Both the position numbers and the translations under genes were made by a program. Shown piece after piece: positions 60,887-64,000 of a stretch of DNA of 64,000 bases; position 1 is the stretch's first letter, and every line of letters begins with the position of its first letter. Source of the stretch: Allokutzneria sp. NRRL B-24872 (GTDB lineage Bacteria > Actinomycetota > Actinomycetes > Mycobacteriales > Pseudonocardiaceae); NCBI RefSeq assembly GCF_002155965.1, contig NZ_MUMH01000010.1, positions 1-64,000 on the forward strand, read 5' to 3'. The notes under the pieces are model-generated. The model saw only the letters and a list, made by a program, of their open reading frames with translations, did no database searches and had not been told where the DNA came from.

Positions 60887-61363
60887 GTGTCAGTCCGCCG
60901 CATCCAACCGTCCGATGTGGACAGTGTGGTCCGCCTCGTGCACGCGCTCGCCGAGTACGAGAAGGCGCCGCAGGAGTGCCACCTGACGTCCGAGCAGCTG
61001 CACGCCTCGCTGTTCGGCGAAGCGCCCGCGGTCTTCGGCCACGTCGCGGAGGTCGACGGCGAGGTCGTCGGGTACTGCCTGTGGTTCCTGAGCTATTCCA
61101 CGTGGCGCGGCACGCACGGCATCTACATGGAAGACCTCTACGTCGACCCCGCGCGGCGCGGTTCCGGGCTCGGCAAGGCGCTGATGGTGGAGCTGGCGCG
61201 CGAGTGCGTCAGCAAGGGCTACCAGCGCTTGGAGTGGTCGGTGCTGAAGTGGAACACGCCCGCGATCGACTTCTACGGGTCCGTCGGAGCCTTCCCCATG
61301 GACGGGTGGGAGATGCACCGCCTCACCGACGCCGCGCTCACCGACTTCGCGGCCAAGGGCTGA
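60887..61363 (+). CDS. GNAT acetyltransferase, SSAT-like (diamine N-acetyltransferase)
   Basis: A 158-residue acetyltransferase with IQPSDVDSVVRLVHALAEYEKAPQECHLTSEQL, GYCLWFLSYSTWRGTHGIYMEDLYVDPARRGSGLGKALMVELA, and EWSVLKWNTPAIDFYGSVGAFPMDGWEMHRL. This pattern is that of spermidine/spermine N1-acetyltransferase-like proteins. GTG 60887 with GGAGAACGG upstream. In some bacteria these act on polyamines or thialysine; a link with the BpsA-like gene at 48944 is possible but distant. Confidence 0.88.
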   Translation: MSVRRIQPSDVDSVVRLVHALAEYEKAPQECHLTSEQLHASLFGEAPAVFGHVAEVDGEVVGYCLWFLSYSTWRGTHGIYMEDLYVDPARRGSGLGKALMVELARECVSKGYQRLEWSVLKWNTPAIDFYGSVGAFPMDGWEMHRLTDAALTDFAAKG

Positions 61364-61369
61364 CGCGCT

Positions 61370-62320
61370 GTGCCGACCCCGATCATCCTGGACTGCGACC
61401 CGGGCCACGACGACGCGCTGGCGATCCTGCTCGCGGCGGCGAACCCGGCGATCGACCTGCTCGCGATCACCACGGTCGCCGGGAACCAGACGCTGGCCAG
61501 GACCACGCTGAACGCAAGAAGGATTTGCTCAGCGGCTGGCATCGAGCACGTCCCGATCGCCGAGGGCCGCGCGGAACCGTTGAGCGGCAACGCGTCGGCG
61601 GTCGGCGCCGAGATCGGCGGAGTGGAGGTCCACGGCGAGTCCGGCCTGGACGGCCCCCGCTTCGCCGAGCCGACCGCTGAACTGTCCACAGTGGACGCGA
61701 TCACGTTGATGCGCGAGATCCTGGTGTCCCACGAGGAGCCCGTGACGCTCGTGCCCACGGGGCCGCTCACCAACGTGGCGGTGCTGCTGCGCGATCACCC
61801 CGAGGTCAAGCCGCACATCGCGCAGATCGTCCTGATGGGCGGAGCACCCGGGCTGGGCAACGCCACCCCGGCGGCGGAGTTCAACATCTACTGCGATCCG
61901 GAAGCGGCCGACCTGGTCTTCACCTCCGGCCTGCCGATCACCATGTGCGGGCTCAACGTCACGCACGAAGCCCTTGCGACGCAGGGGGTCTGTGATCGCA
62001 TCGCCGCGATCGGGAGCCCGTTGGCCGCGCTCTGCGTCGAGCTGCTGACGTTCTTCGCCTCGACCTACAAGGCGATCTGGGGCTTCCCGGCCCCGCCCCT
62101 GCACGACCCGGTCGCCATCGCGAGGCTGATCGACCCCGCCGTCGTCACCACCGTCCCGGCCGCCGTCGCGATCGAGCTGACCGGGGAGCACACGCGCGGC
62201 GCGACGGTCGTGGACTTCCACGGGGTGACGGGCCGCCCGGTCAACGCGGAGGTCGCGACCGCCCTCGACGTCCCCAATTTCTGGGACCTCGTCGTCTCCG
62301 CCATCGCCGAGCTCTCCTGA
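61370..62320 (+). CDS. Nucleoside hydrolase (IunH family)
   Basis: A 316-residue N-ribohydrolase. The calcium site is IILDCDPGHDDALAILLAAANP at the N-terminus; PTGPLTNVAVLL, LMGGAPGLGNATPAAEFNIYCDPEAA, and the catalytic-histidine region PAPPLHDPVAIARL follow. It cleaves nucleosides to base and ribose for salvage. GTG 61370 starts seven bases after the GNAT stop, so it is probably in the same operon. It is pyrimidine- or purine-preferring; not determined. Confidence 0.94.
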   Translation: MPTPIILDCDPGHDDALAILLAAANPAIDLLAITTVAGNQTLARTTLNARRICSAAGIEHVPIAEGRAEPLSGNASAVGAEIGGVEVHGESGLDGPRFAEPTAELSTVDAITLMREILVSHEEPVTLVPTGPLTNVAVLLRDHPEVKPHIAQIVLMGGAPGLGNATPAAEFNIYCDPEAADLVFTSGLPITMCGLNVTHEALATQGVCDRIAAIGSPLAALCVELLTFFASTYKAIWGFPAPPLHDPVAIARLIDPAVVTTVPAAVAIELTGEHTRGATVVDFHGVTGRPVNAEVATALDVPNFWDLVVSAIAELS

Positions 62321-62321
62321 G

Positions 62322-62358
62322 CGTCGTGGGCGGGCCCGCGCCGGGCCCGCCCACGACG
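62322..62358. terminator. Terminator hairpin between convergent genes
   Basis: CGTCGTGGGCGGGCCC (62322-62337) pairs perfectly with 62343-62358 (16 bp) around a five-base loop, immediately after the nucleoside hydrolase stop and 16 bases before the end of the opposing gene. Confidence 0.85.
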
Positions 62359-62374
62359 ATTCTCAGGCGTGTTC

Positions 62375-63184
62375 TCAAGGCGTGTTCTTCCGGCGCTTCG
62401 AGGAGTCGTCGACCTCGATCTCTTCCCTGCGCACATCTCCTTCCACGTTGCGCTGCTCGGTCACCATCTCCTTGGTCATCCGAACCCGCTCGACGGGCAC
62501 GGTTTCCTTGCTCACCACCGGTTTCTCCGCGTGCAGGGTCATCTCCTGCTCCGCGTCACCGATCTTCGCCGTGCCGCGCGCGTCACCATCGGTGATCGGC
62601 TCCCGTTCGAGCCGCACCTCCTCGTGCCGCACCGGCACGGAGATCTGCTGGTGCTCGGTCACGACGTGCTTGCGCAGCCGGACCCTGCCGGTCTCCACCT
62701 GCTCGGTTCCGACCTTCAGCCGCTCCTCGGAGCGCGTCATCTCCGTGGCGCTGTCACGTGCGGCGCTGTCCCGCGCGGGCTGCTGCTGCCTGGCCTGCTG
62801 CTGCTCGCCGCGGGCGGGCTGGCGTTGCTGGCCGCCGCGCTCGTTCTGGCGCTGTCCTGGCAGCGCCGCGTACTCGATGCCGTAGTAGCGGTAGAGCTGC
62901 TGCTCCTCGTCCCGCGACATGTGGCCGCCGTCCGCGTCCATCCTCGGCGCGTCCTTGACCTGGTCCTTGCTCACGTGGACGTGCACCGCGTCGCCGTTGA
63001 CGTGCGCCTGGTTCAGCGGGACGAAGCTCTCCTTCATGCCGAACAGCCCGGTGCGCACCGTGACCCACACGGGCTGGCCCGTCTGGTCGTCCATGTAGAC
63101 CTGACCGACCTTGCCGATCTTCTCGCCGTGCCGGTCGAACACCTCGTCACCGAACAACTGCTGGACCATTTCCTGAGTGATCAC
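62375..63184 (-). CDS. PRC-barrel and DUF2382 stress-response protein
   Basis: A 269-residue protein. The N-terminal PRC barrel contains LFGDEVFDRHGEKIGKVGQVYMDDQTGQPVWVTVRTGLFGMKESFVPLNQAHV. A Gln/Arg-rich linker (about 115-160) follows. The C-terminal DUF2382 (YsnF/AvaK) domain runs from EERLKVGTEQVETGRVRLRKHVVTEHQQISVPVRHEEV to the end. GTG 63184 has AGGAAGG upstream; GTG 63193 is close and also possible. Family is found in stress and desiccation responses; the mechanism is not known. Confidence 0.85.
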   Translation of the reverse strand: MITQEMVQQLFGDEVFDRHGEKIGKVGQVYMDDQTGQPVWVTVRTGLFGMKESFVPLNQAHVNGDAVHVHVSKDQVKDAPRMDADGGHMSRDEEQQLYRYYGIEYAALPGQRQNERGGQQRQPARGEQQQARQQQPARDSAARDSATEMTRSEERLKVGTEQVETGRVRLRKHVVTEHQQISVPVRHEEVRLEREPITDGDARGTAKIGDAEQEMTLHAEKPVVSKETVPVERVRMTKEMVTEQRNVEGDVRREEIEVDDSSKRRKNTP

Positions 63185-63311
63185 CGCGGCCACCTTCCTG
63201 CTCGTCGGGCTGACTGAGCAGGGCTCGGCTCGAAGGCTGATCGACATGCGCGCCACTGCGGTGATCCACCGGTGCGAGCTACCGCAGCGCCACGGACGTG
63301 CGACCCGGGGA

Positions 63312-64000
63312 CTACACCCTGTCAGCGCTGTCGCGGGCGTCCCAGTGCTCCCGCAGCGCGTCCACCAGCACGGTGATCGCCGGTCGGCGACTGGCCCGTG
63401 CACGCCACAGGGCAAACAGCCTCCGTGTCGGAGTCGGCCGCATCGGGCGCACGACGATGTCCTCCGGCAGTTCACCGCGCCCGAGCCTCGGCAGCAGTCC
63501 GATGCCGAGACCGGCGGAGATGAGCGCCGTCTGCGTCTGGTACTCCACGACCTCGTGCGCGACGTCCGGCTCAACGTGCGCGGCGCGCAGCGTCCTGACC
63601 AGCCAGTCTCGGCAGCTCGCCCCGGACTGCTGACAGATCCACCGCTGGTCGCCCAGCTCCTCAGGAACCAGAACGTCACGTTCGGCGAGCGGATGACCTC
63701 GCGGCAGGAGAACGTCAACGGTGTCCTCGCCGATCGCCGCGCGGGAGAGCCCGTCCGGGACCGTCAACGGCGCGTTCTGCCAGTCCTGCACCACCGCGAG
63801 ATCGACGTCACCGCGCGCGACGACGTCAACGGCCTGGAGCGGGTCGATCTCGGTCAGCCGCACGTCCATCGCGGGAAAGCGGTGCGCGAGATCGGTCAGC
63901 ACCAACGGCAGCAGACCTCTGGCCACGGTGGCGAACGCGGCGACGGAGACCTGGCCGATCGGTGTTCCCCGCTGCGCCTCAAGGGTTACCTCCGCCTGCT
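63312..64000 (-). CDS. LysR-family regulator, C-terminal part (cut by window edge)
   Basis: At least 229 residues of the effector-binding half. It reads GQVSVAAFATVARGLLPLVLTDLAHRFPAMDVRLTEIDPLQAVDVVARGDVDLAVV, then RWICQQSGASCRDWLVRTLRAAHVEPDVAHEVVEYQTQTALISAGLGIGLLPRLG, typical of LysR substrate domains. The frame is open to base 64000, so the DNA-binding domain lies outside. A GTG at 63926 is internal and not the start. Effector unknown. Confidence 0.9.
   Translation of the reverse strand, partial: QAEVTLEAQRGTPIGQVSVAAFATVARGLLPLVLTDLAHRFPAMDVRLTEIDPLQAVDVVARGDVDLAVVQDWQNAPLTVPDGLSRAAIGEDTVDVLLPRGHPLAERDVLVPEELGDQRWICQQSGASCRDWLVRTLRAAHVEPDVAHEVVEYQTQTALISAGLGIGLLPRLGRGELPEDIVVRPMRPTPTRRLFALWRARASRRPAITVLVDALREHWDARDSADRV

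Overview
The window is high-GC, gene-dense actinomycete DNA. Four things point to the Pseudonocardiaceae/Actinosynnemataceae group: frequent GTG and TTG starts, a Kgd-type 2-oxoglutarate decarboxylase, an HutF-type histidine pathway, and paralogue types common in that family. The genus cannot be fixed from the sequence alone. No rRNA, tRNA, CRISPR array, intact prophage or intact insertion sequence is visible.

Layout. 1-351 is a perfect 138-bp inverted repeat at the window edge, possibly an assembly fold-back. 368-5103: B12-dependent isobutyryl-CoA mutase (icmF), 3-hydroxybutyryl-CoA dehydrogenase and a FhuF-like 2Fe-2S protein. 5321-8029: a membrane protein, a small winged-helix regulator and an ABC transporter behind a double operator. 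8049-8258: a 30-bp-period palindromic repeat array. 8284-9040: a secreted protein and a small membrane protein. 9078-12792: ECF sigma factor (SigK type), its anti-sigma factor, a membrane molybdopterin oxidoreductase and a fasciclin lipoprotein, which together resemble a compact SigK regulon. 13218-20810: a transhydrogenase, then secreted proteins (N-terminal-nucleophile acylase, SGNH esterase, subtilisin inhibitor, beta-propeller, trypsin-like protease). 20872-24675: an acidic protein and a MacAB-like efflux operon. 24731-32938: glycosyltransferase, two unknown small genes, an ABC-2 type transporter and a fused heterodimer-like ABC exporter. 33105-37437: kgd and small conserved genes. 37532-45405: the hut operon hutH-hutU-(AllC-like)-hutF-hutI, all joined by 4-base overlaps, with a divergent IclR regulator. 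45428-48778: an OpuC/ProVWX-type osmoprotectant importer. 48944-50566: a BpsA-like aminopropyltransferase with an extra C-terminal region. 50692-55351: a multi-PAS GGDEF-EAL protein and malic enzyme. 55684-57084: an RmlC-like epimerase, sodX and sodN. 57142-57966: an atypical, less GC-rich stretch with a secreted Cys peptide gene. 58013-62320: GNAT proteins, an iron-linked FhuF-like protein and siderophore-binding lipoprotein with an iron box, a histidine phosphatase and a nucleoside hydrolase. 62375-64000: a PRC-barrel/DUF2382 stress protein and a LysR regulator cut by the window edge.

How parts work together. IcmF and the hydroxyacyl-CoA dehydrogenase serve short-chain acyl-CoA metabolism. 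The hut genes convert histidine to glutamate, probably via N-formylglutamate, with an AllC-like amidohydrolase in the HutG place. SodX matures the nickel superoxide dismutase SodN. The most unusual signals are non-coding: a hairpin-element family (three copies), a 30-bp-phased palindrome family (two loci) and a recurrent word around TCCACAGTGGAC that is embedded in coding regions.
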